A stretch of DNA of 50,988 bases from assembly GCA_020430775.1 (NCBI GenBank), contig JAGQJE010000039.1, positions 1 to 50,988 on the forward strand. Reading direction: 5' to 3'. The position numbers and the translations under genes are program-made. The notes under the pieces are model-generated. The model searched no databases, was not told the origin of the DNA, and saw only the letters and a program-made list of their open reading frames with translations. Source of the DNA: Myxococcales bacterium. Lineage in GTDB: Bacteria; Myxococcota_A; Polyangia; Polyangiales; Houyiibacteriaceae. How positions within the stretch are numbered: position 1 is the stretch's first letter; the number at the start of each line of letters is the position of its first letter. Below, piece after piece: positions 22,940 through 32,096 of the stretch.

Positions 22940-25900
22940 ATGTCTGCCGAGCGCTCATCGGTCCTCGCGGGCCTCGACCGCGCCAGCTCGAGCTTCGAGC
23001 GCGTGCAGCGGGCCCTGAGCGAGCCGCGCGTCGACCTGGCCGGGCTCCCGCCGGGCGCCGCGGCCTGGCTCCTCGCGCGCGCCTCGCAGCAGCCGGACGC
23101 GCCGCCCACGCTCGTCGTGGTCCCGGACCTCGACCACGCGCGCCGCATGGCCGACAACCTGCGCTTCTTCCTCGAGGACGCCTCGGAGGAGGACGAGCCC
23201 GCGCGCGTGCTGCTCTACCCGGCCGCCGACACCTCCCCCTACCTCGACGTGGCGCCGGACCGTCGGGCCGCCATGGACCGGCTCGCGGCCCTCTTCCACC
23301 TCAGCCACGATCTCCCGTGGCGCTTCCTGGTGCTCCCCGCGGGCGGGCTCGTCCGGCGGGTGCCGCCGCCGGACGCCCTCGCCGCCCGCTCCTGCGTGAT
23401 TCGGGCCGGCGAGGAGCTCGACCGCGACGCGCTCATCGCGCTGCTCATCGAAGGCGGCTACCTCCGCGTCCCCGTCGCCGAAGACCCCGGCACGTTCGCC
23501 ATCCGCGGCGGCATCGTCGACATCTTCCCGCCGCACGCGACGCTGCCCGCGCGCATCGAGCTCGACGACTGGCTCGTGCTCGGTATCCAGCTCTTCGATC
23601 CGGGTGACCAGCGCTCGGTCCGGCGCGTCGAGCAGATCTTCGTGCACCCCGTGCGCGAGACGATCCTCGGCGAGGCGGAGCGCACCCTCGCCCGCCAGCG
23701 CGTGCGCGCGCTCTGCGACTCGATCGATCTGCCGACGACGCGCACACGCCAGATCCTCGACGACATCGACAGCGGCCGCACGTTCTACGGCCTCGATGGG
23801 CTGCTCCCGGCGTTCTATCCGGGGCTGGCCACCCTCTTCGACTACACGCCGGACGACGCGCGCCTCGCCGTCGTGAGCCCGACGGCGTGCGTGAAGGCGA
23901 TCGAAGATGAGCTCGGACGGGCCCGCGGTGATCGCGGCGCGAAGGTGGAAGCCGGCGCGCCGGCCTTCCCGATGCAGGCGCTCTACCTCGACGAGGCCGA
24001 GGCGGCCGAAGCGATCGCGCGGCGCCCGCTGCTCGTCGTGCACCGGCTCGCCGTCGGCGGCGCCCGGGGCGAGAGCGAGTCGCCGCTGTCGATGCTCGAG
24101 GCGGTCGATGAGCGCAGCCTCCACGACCTCGGCGCTACCGACCAGACGGAGCTCGTCACGCGCCTGAGCCTGCACCGCGCGCAGCACGGACGCGACGAGG
24201 CGCTGCAGCCGGTCGCCGACGCGGCCAAGCGCTGGCTCGACGAGGGGCTGCGCGTCGTGTTCACCGCGCGGACCCGCACGCAGGCGGACCGCCTGACGAG
24301 CCTGCTCTCCGGCTACGAGGTGCCGGTCGACCGCAACCCGGCGCCCTACGGGCTCGGCTTCGAGGCGAGCCTCGCGACGCGCGCCCGGGTCGCGATCGGC
24401 CAGCTCGACGGGGGGTTCATCGCGGCGACCGAGGGCGCGGTGTTCGTGACCGAAGAAGAGGTCTTCGGCGCGCGGTCGCACCGTCGCACCCGCAAGAAGC
24501 AGTCGAGCGCTCGGCAGCGCGGCGCCTTCCTCGAAGACCTCCGCGAGCTGACGGTCGGCGACTACGTCGTGCACGTCGACCACGGCATCGGCGTGTACCG
24601 CGGCCTCGAACGCAAGGTGCTCGCCCAGACCGGCGACGAGCGCCTCCGGGGCGAGCCGGCGCGCTCGCTCGAGGTGCTCGTCATCGAGTACGCGGGCGCC
24701 GACCAGCTCTTCTTGCCGGTCACCCGCCTCAACCAGATCCAGCGCTTCGGCGCGAAGGACGGGCGGCAGCCGAAGCTCGACCGGCTCGGCGGGTCGACAT
24801 TCGCGACGAAGAAGGCGCGCGCCGAGCGCGCCGTCAGGCAGCTCGCCGACGACCTGCTCAAGCTCTACGCCGAGCGCGCGGCGCGCGAGCGACGCCCGCT
24901 CGAGCCGACCGACCGCGCCTACGCCGAGTTCGAGGCGACCTTCCCCTTCGACGAGACGCCGGACCAGGCGCGCGCCATCGAGGACGTCCTCGAGGATCTC
25001 GAGCGCGCGCAGCCGATGGACCGGCTCGTCTGCGGCGACGTCGGCTTCGGCAAGACGGAGGTCGCGCTCCGCGCGGCGTTCCGCGTGGCGATGAGCGGAC
25101 GCCAGGTCGCCCTGCTCTGCCCGACGACCGTGCTCGCCCAGCAGCACTACCTGAGCTTCCGGGCGCGCCTTTCGAGCTACCCGCTCGAGGTCCGGTCGAT
25201 GTCGCGCTTCGTGCCGAAGGCGACCCAGCGCGAGACCCTCACGAAGCTGCGGGACGGCGCGGTCGACGTCGTCATCGGCACCCACCGCCTGCTGTCGAAG
25301 GACGTACACTTCCGCAAGCTCGGGCTGCTCATCGTCGACGAAGAGCAGCGCTTCGGCGTCGCGCACAAGGAGCGCCTGAAGCGCCTGCGCACCGAGGTCG
25401 ACGTGCTCACGCTGAGCGCGACGCCCATCCCGCGGACGCTCCAGCTCGCGATCGGCGGGCTGCGGGGGCTCTCGCTCATCACGACCCCGCCGGTCGACCG
25501 CCGGGCCGTGCGGACGTTCGCGTGCCGCTGGGACGAGCACACCATCCGCGAGGCGGTCGAGCGCGAGCTCGCGCGCGGCGGGCAGGTGTTCTACGTCTAC
25601 AACCGCGTCGACGGGCTCTACGAACGCGCCCAGCGCCTGCAGGACATGATCCCGGACGCGCGCATCGCCGTCGCCCACGGCCAGATGAAAGAGGGCGCCC
25701 TCGAGCGCACCATGACGGACTTCGTCGACGGCGAGTACGACATCCTCTGCTCCACCGCCATCGTCGAGAGCGGCCTCGACATCCCGCGCGCCAACACGAT
25801 GATCATCGACCGCGCGGACATGTTCGGGCTCGCGCAGCTCTATCAGCTCCGCGGTCGCGTCGGTCGCTCTCGCGAGCGCGCGTACTGCTACCTGATCACC

Positions 25901-26587
25901 CCGCCGCCGAGCCAGATGACCGACGAGACCCGCGAGCGCATCGAGGCCCTCGAGCGCTTCACCCAGCTCGGCTCCGGCTTCCACGTCGCCTCGCTCGACA
26001 TGGAGCTGCGCGGCGCCGGCGAGCTGCTCGGCGCCGAGCAGAGCGGGAGCGTGTCGCTCGTCGGCTTCGACCTCTTCGTGCGGATGCTCGAAGACGCCGT
26101 CGCCGAGCTGCGGGGCGAGGTCGTCGAGCACGAGGTCGACCCGGAGCTGTCCATCGACGTCGAGCACTACCTCCCGGACGACTACATCGACGACGTGGGC
26201 CTGCGGCTGTCGTTCTACAAGCGCCTCGCGGAGGCCGACACCGAGGGAGACGTCGCGCAGCTCGGCGAGGAGATGGAGGACCGCTTCGGGCCGCCGCCGC
26301 CCGCCGCCCGGCAGCTCCTGCGCGCGATGGCGCTCAAGCCCGACCTGCGCCGGCTGCGCGCGCTCGGCTGCGAAGCGGGCGCTCGCCGCGTGGTGCTGCA
26401 CCTGCGCCAGGACACGCCGCTCGACCCCGCCAAGGTGATGCAGCTCGTCTCGACGCGCCGGAGCCCCTGGGCGCTCGACGCCGATATGAAGCTCAGCCGC
26501 CACTTCGACCCGGACGAAGGCTCCGGCGACTCCATCGACCGCGCCCGCGCCGTCCTCGACGAGCTGCTGGAGCGCCACCTCGCCTGA
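22940..26587 (+). CDS. mfd: Transcription-repair coupling factor Mfd
   Basis: A 1215-residue Mfd protein. It removes RNA polymerase stalled at DNA lesions and recruits UvrA. Domains in order are: the UvrB-like N-terminal module (residues ~1-350, incl. YPAADTSPYLDVAPDRRAAM), the RNA-polymerase interaction domain (YVVHVDHGIGVYRGLERK, near 540), and the translocase with Walker A CGDVGFGKTEVALRAAF (near 697). The DEEQ box follows in LLIVDEEQRFGVAHKERLK (near 799), then LSATPIPRTLQLAIGGLRG, the second RecA lobe, and the C-terminal D7 domain (DDYIDDVGLRLSFYKRLAEA). The length is slightly above the usual 1150. It stands alone, 34 bp after the antiporter gene but with its own likely promoter. Confidence 0.97.
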   Translation: MSAERSSVLAGLDRASSSFERVQRALSEPRVDLAGLPPGAAAWLLARASQQPDAPPTLVVVPDLDHARRMADNLRFFLEDASEEDEPARVLLYPAADTSPYLDVAPDRRAAMDRLAALFHLSHDLPWRFLVLPAGGLVRRVPPPDALAARSCVIRAGEELDRDALIALLIEGGYLRVPVAEDPGTFAIRGGIVDIFPPHATLPARIELDDWLVLGIQLFDPGDQRSVRRVEQIFVHPVRETILGEAERTLARQRVRALCDSIDLPTTRTRQILDDIDSGRTFYGLDGLLPAFYPGLATLFDYTPDDARLAVVSPTACVKAIEDELGRARGDRGAKVEAGAPAFPMQALYLDEAEAAEAIARRPLLVVHRLAVGGARGESESPLSMLEAVDERSLHDLGATDQTELVTRLSLHRAQHGRDEALQPVADAAKRWLDEGLRVVFTARTRTQADRLTSLLSGYEVPVDRNPAPYGLGFEASLATRARVAIGQLDGGFIAATEGAVFVTEEEVFGARSHRRTRKKQSSARQRGAFLEDLRELTVGDYVVHVDHGIGVYRGLERKVLAQTGDERLRGEPARSLEVLVIEYAGADQLFLPVTRLNQIQRFGAKDGRQPKLDRLGGSTFATKKARAERAVRQLADDLLKLYAERAARERRPLEPTDRAYAEFEATFPFDETPDQARAIEDVLEDLERAQPMDRLVCGDVGFGKTEVALRAAFRVAMSGRQVALLCPTTVLAQQHYLSFRARLSSYPLEVRSMSRFVPKATQRETLTKLRDGAVDVVIGTHRLLSKDVHFRKLGLLIVDEEQRFGVAHKERLKRLRTEVDVLTLSATPIPRTLQLAIGGLRGLSLITTPPVDRRAVRTFACRWDEHTIREAVERELARGGQVFYVYNRVDGLYERAQRLQDMIPDARIAVAHGQMKEGALERTMTDFVDGEYDILCSTAIVESGLDIPRANTMIIDRADMFGLAQLYQLRGRVGRSRERAYCYLITPPPSQMTDETRERIEALERFTQLGSGFHVASLDMELRGAGELLGAEQSGSVSLVGFDLFVRMLEDAVAELRGEVVEHEVDPELSIDVEHYLPDDYIDDVGLRLSFYKRLAEADTEGDVAQLGEEMEDRFGPPPPAARQLLRAMALKPDLRRLRALGCEAGARRVVLHLRQDTPLDPAKVMQLVSTRRSPWALDADMKLSRHFDPDEGSGDSIDRARAVLDELLERHLA

Positions 26588-26661
26588 CGGCCCGGCGCCT
26601 CCCGCGCGGGCACGTCAGGTTCGGGAGGGGTCGCGCGGCTGCTGCTCTGAGTCGGCGGGGC

Positions 26662-28278
26662 TCAGTGGATACGCTTGGTGTGTCCGGCCCACTCGCGCTC
26701 GCGGAGCTTGAACTTTTGGATCTTGCCGGTCGCGGTCTTCGGCAGCTCGCCGAACTCGACCGACTTCGGGCACTTGAAGTGCGCGAGCCGTCCGCGGACG
26801 AAGTCGATGAGGTCTCGCTCGCTCACCTCGGCGTCGGGCCGCAGCGTGACGAAGGCCTTCGGCACCTCGCCCCACTTGTCGTGCGGGACACCGACGACGG
26901 CAGCCTCCTGCACCGCCGGATGCTTCACGATCGCGTGCTCCACCTCGATCGTCGAGATGTTCTCGCCGCCGGACACGATGATGTCCTTGCTGCGATCGCG
27001 CAGCTCGATGTACCCGTCGGGGTGCATCACGCCGACGTCGCCCGAGTGGAACCAGCCGCCGCGGAAGGCGCGCGCCGTCGCCTCGGGGTCGTCGTAGTAC
27101 CCGCGCATCACGTTGTTGCCGCGCATGACGACCTCGCCCATCGTCGTCGCGTCCGCGGGCACGTCGCGCATCTGCTCGTCGACCACGCGCACGTGGCCCG
27201 CGAAGAGGTACGGCACGCCCTGGCGCGACATCACCTCGGCCCGCCGCTCGACGTCGTAGCCCTCCCACTCGGTCTGCATCTCGCAGAGGGTGTGCGGCCC
27301 GTAGGTCTCGGTGAGGCCGTACAGGTGCGTGACCGCGAAGCCGATCGCCTCCATCTGCTCGAGCAGCGTCGGCGAGGGCGGCGCGCCACCGGTGCACACC
27401 CGCAGCGGCGGATCGAAGCGCTTGCCGGCGGCGTTCGGCGCCCCGGCGATCATCAAGAGCGCGGTCGGCGCGCCGTTGAAGTGCGTGACCCGGTGCTTGT
27501 CGAGCATCCGGACGATCGCCTCAGGGTCGAACGCGCGCAGACAGACGTGCGCGCCGCCCGCGGCCGTGATCGCCCACGGCATGCACCACCCGTTGCAGTG
27601 GAACATCGGCAGCGTCCACAAGAAGACGCTCTCTTTGGTGAGGCGCGCGGAGCCGATCTGGCCCATGGCGTTCAGCGTGCCGCCGCGGTGGGTGTACATG
27701 ACCCCCTTCGGCGTCCCGGTCGTTCCCGAGGTGTAGTTGATCGACAGCACGTCGAGCTCGTCCTCGACGCCGGGGACGAGCGGCAGCGGCTGCACGCCGG
27801 CGCTGAACGACGCGTACGCCTCGGCGCCCGGCCGCGCGGGCGCGCCCTCGTCGGCGATCTCGACCACCCGCTGCAGCGACGGGGTCTCGGCGCGGATCGG
27901 ATCGACGACGGGCGCGAGCTGCGGGTCGACCAGGAGCACCTTCGCGCCCGAGTGTTCGAGGATGTACCCGACCTCCGCCGAGGCGAGGCGCGTGTTGATC
28001 GAGACGAGCGGCGCGCCGAGCAGCGGCATCGCGAAGGTCGCGACGAGGTGCCACGGCGTGTTCGGCGCGAGCACGGCGACCCGGTCGCCCTTGTCGACGC
28101 CCGCGCGCCGCAGGGCAGCCGCCATCCGCCCGACCTCGTCGCCGAAGCGCGCGTAGTCCCACCGCAGCGCGCCGTGGATCACCGCGGGGCGGCTCGGGAA
28201 GACGCGCACGGTGCGCGCGATCAACGATGTGGGCGTCAGCGGATCGGTGAAGACATCGATGTGCGGGGTCTCGGTCAT
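26662..28278 (-). CDS. FadD/DmdB-type acyl-CoA synthetase
   Basis: A 538-residue AMP-forming acyl-CoA ligase that activates a fatty or short-chain acid to its CoA ester. Motifs are INYTSGTTGTPKGVMYTH (near residue 183), HLYGLTETYGPHTL (near 317), GWFHSGDVGVMHPDGYIELR (near 412), then DRSKDIIVSGGENISTIEVE and the catalytic lysine in KTATGKIQKFKLRER. The CNGWCMPW segment and the overall pattern resemble ligases for medium/short-chain or methylmercapto acids rather than E. coli FadD. Substrate not determinable. A GGGAGGGA Shine-Dalgarno precedes the ATG. It is convergent with mfd (74-bp gap) and 61 bp downstream of the sensor gene's stop on the same strand. Confidence 0.9.
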   Translation of the reverse strand: MTETPHIDVFTDPLTPTSLIARTVRVFPSRPAVIHGALRWDYARFGDEVGRMAAALRRAGVDKGDRVAVLAPNTPWHLVATFAMPLLGAPLVSINTRLASAEVGYILEHSGAKVLLVDPQLAPVVDPIRAETPSLQRVVEIADEGAPARPGAEAYASFSAGVQPLPLVPGVEDELDVLSINYTSGTTGTPKGVMYTHRGGTLNAMGQIGSARLTKESVFLWTLPMFHCNGWCMPWAITAAGGAHVCLRAFDPEAIVRMLDKHRVTHFNGAPTALLMIAGAPNAAGKRFDPPLRVCTGGAPPSPTLLEQMEAIGFAVTHLYGLTETYGPHTLCEMQTEWEGYDVERRAEVMSRQGVPYLFAGHVRVVDEQMRDVPADATTMGEVVMRGNNVMRGYYDDPEATARAFRGGWFHSGDVGVMHPDGYIELRDRSKDIIVSGGENISTIEVEHAIVKHPAVQEAAVVGVPHDKWGEVPKAFVTLRPDAEVSERDLIDFVRGRLAHFKCPKSVEFGELPKTATGKIQKFKLREREWAGHTKRIH

Positions 28279-28339
28279 TTGTGTTCCCTCCCTCGGTGCG
28301 CGCGGCCGGGTCCGCGCCCATACCGGTCAGTCGGGCCGC

Positions 28340-29299
28340 TCAAGCGGCGGCGCTTTCGGGGGCCAGCACGCACAGCCACAGCCCGCTCCCTTCGATCTTT
28401 GTCGCGTGGGCGATGTCGGGGCTCGGCGCCTCGGCCTTGAGTCGACGGAGCGCCGCGCGGATCGTGCCGCCGCGCTCGGTGCGGAGCAGCTCGAGCGCCT
28501 CCCGGTTGGCGGCCTCGATACCGCCGCGATCGTCGACGACGACGACTGGCTCCGGGCGCTGGTCGATCAGCTCCCGCACGAGGTAGCGCAGCGAGCCCTG
28601 CGTGACCGCGTCGTCGGTACCCGAGGGCGCCGCCGCGTGGTCGAGCACCTCGTTCAGCGAGCGCATGACGAGCGCGAAGCCCTTCGAGGCCTCCGACGTG
28701 CGGCACCGGACGCGCGAGTCGCCCTTCGCCGCGGCGAGCACCACCCGGTGCAGCTCGTCGAGCGGCTCGAGCAGGCGCTTGCGAATCCGCCCGAAGACGA
28801 GCAGCCCGACGACGAAGCCAGCGAACCCGAGCAGCGCGCCCGCCCACGCGCCGGCGGCGCCGAGCCTGCCCGCGCGACGGTCGGACTCCCGCATCGCGTC
28901 ACGGCTGGCCGACGCGAGCGTCTCGAGCCCGCCGACCACCGCGACCCTCGCCTCGGCGTCGCCGGCGAAGGCGCCCGCGGCGTGCTCGCGCACCTGCTGG
29001 GCCGCGGCGTCGACGGCCGGCCCCTCGAGCCCCGCGCGCGCCTCGTCTAGCATCGCCACGAAGCGCCGGTCGCGCTCCGCCACCGCTTGCGTGGTCCGGT
29101 CGCCGCCCGCGGGCTCGCGCTGCGACGCCAGCATGACGAGCATCTTCTCCGTCGCCGCGAGCGCTGAGTCGTTCTTCTCGACGATGCGGTGGATGGCCGG
29201 GGCCATCCGGATGAAGAGCCCGGTCGCACCGAACGCGATGACCAGGAGGATCGCGATCAGCGCGCCAAGCCCGAGGGTCAGATCTCGCTTAGATTCCAT
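28340..29299 (-). CDS. Two-TM HAMP/PAS-like sensor protein without a kinase domain
   Basis: A 319-residue membrane protein. TM1 is at residues 8-30 and a ~115-residue helical periplasmic domain follows. TM2 is at ~147-170 (WAGALLGFAGFVVGLLVFGR), then a HAMP-like linker (residues ~170-222) and a short PAS-like or PDZ-sized domain (EPVVVVDDRGGIEAANREAL, near 250). It ends there: no HisKA, HATPase, methyl-accepting, GGDEF or phosphatase motif is present. It lies 45 bp after trkA on the same strand, so it is probably part of the K+ uptake operon. Whether it modulates TrkH/TrkA or partners a kinase elsewhere is unknown. Confidence 0.7.
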   Translation of the reverse strand: MESKRDLTLGLGALIAILLVIAFGATGLFIRMAPAIHRIVEKNDSALAATEKMLVMLASQREPAGGDRTTQAVAERDRRFVAMLDEARAGLEGPAVDAAAQQVREHAAGAFAGDAEARVAVVGGLETLASASRDAMRESDRRAGRLGAAGAWAGALLGFAGFVVGLLVFGRIRKRLLEPLDELHRVVLAAAKGDSRVRCRTSEASKGFALVMRSLNEVLDHAAAPSGTDDAVTQGSLRYLVRELIDQRPEPVVVVDDRGGIEAANREALELLRTERGGTIRAALRRLKAEAPSPDIAHATKIEGSGLWLCVLAPESAAA

Positions 29300-29344
29300 C
29301 GCACGACCACTTCACAGAGCGCACCGCCGCACCCGAACGTAGCT

Positions 29345-30004
29345 TCACTCGTAGCGCTCCATCAGCTTCGCAACCCGCCCCTTGAGCGCGACGATGATCA
29401 GCACGTCGCCCTCCTCGAGCGGGTCGTCCGGGCGCGGGGTGACCACCGTGTCCTCGCCGCGCTGGATGGCGGCGATGGTGATGCCGTGCTTGCGCGGCAG
29501 GGCGAGCTCCGCGAGGGTGCGCCCGACGAACGCCGCCGGCAGCGCGACCTCGCTCACGGTCATCGCCCGGCCGAAGGGGTACTCCGCGCGGACGTTGCGG
29601 AAGGCGAGGTGCGTCGCGAACCACTCACCGAACGCGCGCTCCGGGTTGATGACCTCATGGGCGCCGATGAGCCGGAGGATGCGCTCGTGAAGCGGGTCGG
29701 CCGCGCGGGCGATGATGCGCGCCGCGCCCATCTGGCGGAGCAGCGCCGTGCACAGGATCGACGCCTCTCGCGCCTCGTCGCCGATCGCGCAGACGCAGAG
29801 GTCGCGGTTCTTCGGGCCGGCCTTGCCGAGCGAGGCCTCGTCGGTCGCGTCGAACGCGACGGCCTCCTCGGCGAACTCGCTCGCGTAGCGCACTCGCTCC
29901 GCGTTCGAGTCGACCGCCATCACCTCGACCCCGAGGTCGTCGAGTGAGCGCACCACGGACATCCCAAACTGTCCGAGCCCGATGACGAGCGCTTGCTTCT
30001 TCAT
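29345..30004 (-). CDS. trkA: Potassium uptake regulatory protein TrkA/KtrA
   Basis: A 219-residue cytosolic RCK protein. The Rossmann fold starts ALVIGLGQFGMSVVRSLDDL (GxGxxG at residues ~9-14), with an acidic ribose-binding residue after VMAVD. It is followed by a TrkA-C domain (residues ~140-219, ending EGDVLIIVALKGRVAKLMER). A single RCK unit of this length is the KtrA type rather than the double-length E. coli TrkA. It gates the TrkH pore in response to ATP, ADP or NAD(H). It follows trkH by 43 bp; an AGAGGG ribosome site precedes the ATG. Confidence 0.93.
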   Translation of the reverse strand: MKKQALVIGLGQFGMSVVRSLDDLGVEVMAVDSNAERVRYASEFAEEAVAFDATDEASLGKAGPKNRDLCVCAIGDEAREASILCTALLRQMGAARIIARAADPLHERILRLIGAHEVINPERAFGEWFATHLAFRNVRAEYPFGRAMTVSEVALPAAFVGRTLAELALPRKHGITIAAIQRGEDTVVTPRPDDPLEEGDVLIIVALKGRVAKLMERYE

Positions 30005-30047
30005 GAGACCGCCCTCTGCTGACGAGTGTGCAACGACGACCCGCGCG

Positions 30048-32081
30048 TCATCCGACCGGCACGTCCTCTTCGGGGAGGTGCCACGAGGACTCGCTGTGCT
30101 GCTCCGACAAGAGCAGGAACGCGGTCAACGGGCCCACCCGGCCGAGAAACATGCACAGCATGATGATGACCTTTCCGACGAAGTCGAGCTTTGGAGTCGC
30201 GCCGATGGTCAGCCCGACGGTGCCGATCGCCGAGACGACCTCGAAGAGCGCCACGTCCATCGGGATGGCCTGCGTCACCTGGAGCGCGACGAGCGCGAAC
30301 GCGACGGTGAGCATGCCGAGCACCGCGATGGCCGCGGCGCGGTAGACCGTCTCGCGCGGGATCTCGCGGCCGAACGCGGTCACCTCCTGCCGCCCCCGGA
30401 TGGCCGTGACGATGGGCATGAAGACCACGAACGCGGTGGTCGTCTTGATCCCGCCGGCGGTCCCGCCCGGGCTCCCGCCGATGAACATCAAGAAGATCAT
30501 GAGCGTGATCGACGCCGGTGACAGGGCCTGCATCCCGACCGAGTTGAAGCCCGCGGTCCGCAGCGTCGCCGACTGAAACCACGCGTTGTTCAGCTTGTCC
30601 GCGAGCGACATTCCGGCGAGCGACACGTTCCACTCGAGCGCGAGCAGCAGCACGAAGCCGCCGACGAGGAGCGTCGCGGTCATCGAAAAGACCATCTTCA
30701 TGCGCAGGGTCAGGCGCCGGCCACGGGTGAGCTGCGGCAGGGCGACGATCGCAGCGGGCGAGAGCCCACCGGCCACGATCAGCGCGGCCACCGCGTGCAG
30801 GACGGCGCCCGAGTGCTGGTAGGGGATGAGGCTCGCGCTCTGCAGCGCAAAGCCCGCGTTGCAGAACGCGGAGATCGACGTGAAGACCCCCCGCCACACG
30901 GCCATCAAGAGCGTGTCGCCCGAGAGCCAAAAGCACGCGGCGAGCCAGAGCGCGCCGACTGCCTCGAGGCCAAACGTGACGCGCAGCGTCTGGCGGAGGA
31001 CGTCGACGAGGCGCGTGCGGTCGTCGCCGCCGAGCAGCTCGGCGACCGCGCGCTCGTGGGACAACGTGAGCCGGCGCCCGAGCATGGCGAACGCCGCGGT
31101 CGAGAAGGTCATGATGCCGAGCCCGCCGACCTGGATGAGGAGCAGCAACACCCCCTGGCCGTAGCCGGTGAACGCGGTGGGCGTGTCGAGCACGATGAGC
31201 CCCGTGACGCAGACGGCGCTCGTCGACGTGAACGCCGCGTCGATGAAGGAGATGCCGCCCTCCGCGGTGGAGCTCAGCGGCAGCCAGAGCAGCACCGCGC
31301 CGCCGGCGCACAGGAGGGCGAACGTGACGACGAGGAGGCGCGCCGGATGGTGCGCGATGACCTCGACCCACAGCGGCGTCCCGCCGTCGTCGTCGCCGCC
31401 GTCGCGGAGGGGATAGACCGCACCGAACACCGCGAGGACCGCGCCGAGCGCGAGGGCGCTGCCGAGCTGGCTCGCCGCGGCGAGCGCCACCACGCCGAGC
31501 GCGAGGACGCCCCCGATGCCGAGCGCGACCTTGTCGACGAGCGAACGCGGCGCCTGGGCGAACGCGACCGCCCAGAGCACCGCCGCGTAGGCGAGGCTCG
31601 CGCCGGCGCCCGCGAGGGCCAGGGCGTGGTGGTCGATGGGAGCCACCGCCGCGAGCAGGCAGCAGAGCACGGACGCGACGAAGGCGAACCGCGCCGAGCC
31701 CGGGCCCACGAGGGTGGGGGGCGGCGGGGCCGTGCCGAGCGCGGGCCCGATCGGGGCGGCGGTCGATCGCCACCGCCACACGATGAAGACGAGCGCGCTC
31801 ACGCCGACGAGCAGCGCGAGCGTGAGGGTCGGGCGCGTCAAGAGCGTCGGGGCGCCGAGCGCGAGCGCGCCGAACCACCCCGTCGCGGCGAGCACCGTGC
31901 CGAGGCGGCGACGTCTGCGCACCACGAGCGCGCCGAGCAGCACGGTCGTCGCGGCGACGGCGGGACCGCGCGGGTCGACGCCGCCCGCCTCCGCGCCGGG
32001 CGAGGCGAGCGCCAGCGCGACCAGCCAGGTGACCGGCACGAAGGCCGCAACGAAGGCCGACCGAGAGGAGAACGAGCGCAC
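30048..32081 (-). CDS. trkH: TrkH/KtrB-family K+ transporter with a long N-terminal membrane extension
   Basis: A 677-residue integral membrane protein. Four pore loops are seen: STSAVCVTGLIVLDT (residues ~286-300), SISAFCNAGFALQ (~402), SATLRTAGFNSVG (~503) and VSAIGTVGLTIGAT (~616). Each keeps the central glycine that lines the K+ pathway, and GGSPGGTAGGIKTTT is the conserved intramembrane segment after loop 3. KtrB/TrkH proteins are ~450-480 residues; here ~235 extra N-terminal residues add about six to seven hydrophobic segments and a DGGDDDGG linker. GTG 32081 lies 15 nt after the WS/DGAT stop. The extension is real only if translation does start there; starts nearer the core (~residue 237) are not ruled out. 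Confidence 0.88.
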   Translation of the reverse strand: MRSFSSRSAFVAAFVPVTWLVALALASPGAEAGGVDPRGPAVAATTVLLGALVVRRRRRLGTVLAATGWFGALALGAPTLLTRPTLTLALLVGVSALVFIVWRWRSTAAPIGPALGTAPPPPTLVGPGSARFAFVASVLCCLLAAVAPIDHHALALAGAGASLAYAAVLWAVAFAQAPRSLVDKVALGIGGVLALGVVALAAASQLGSALALGAVLAVFGAVYPLRDGGDDDGGTPLWVEVIAHHPARLLVVTFALLCAGGAVLLWLPLSSTAEGGISFIDAAFTSTSAVCVTGLIVLDTPTAFTGYGQGVLLLLIQVGGLGIMTFSTAAFAMLGRRLTLSHERAVAELLGGDDRTRLVDVLRQTLRVTFGLEAVGALWLAACFWLSGDTLLMAVWRGVFTSISAFCNAGFALQSASLIPYQHSGAVLHAVAALIVAGGLSPAAIVALPQLTRGRRLTLRMKMVFSMTATLLVGGFVLLLALEWNVSLAGMSLADKLNNAWFQSATLRTAGFNSVGMQALSPASITLMIFLMFIGGSPGGTAGGIKTTTAFVVFMPIVTAIRGRQEVTAFGREIPRETVYRAAAIAVLGMLTVAFALVALQVTQAIPMDVALFEVVSAIGTVGLTIGATPKLDFVGKVIIMLCMFLGRVGPLTAFLLLSEQHSESSWHLPEEDVPVG

Positions 32082-32096
32082 GCGCGACTCAGAGCC

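Noticed and set aside
22955-26578. A 1207-residue open frame on the minus strand opposite mfd
   Set aside because: It mirrors a well-supported gene, is rich in Arg/Glu/Val from high-GC codon bias and shows no domain. The same holds for long antisense frames opposite nrdJ (35948-39052), the activator (40333-42303) and the lipoprotein (42818-45559).
26588-26661. Inverted CCTCCC/GGGAGG after mfd as a terminator
   Set aside because: The stem is only 6 bp with a long loop and no T-run, too weak to call in DNA this GC-rich.
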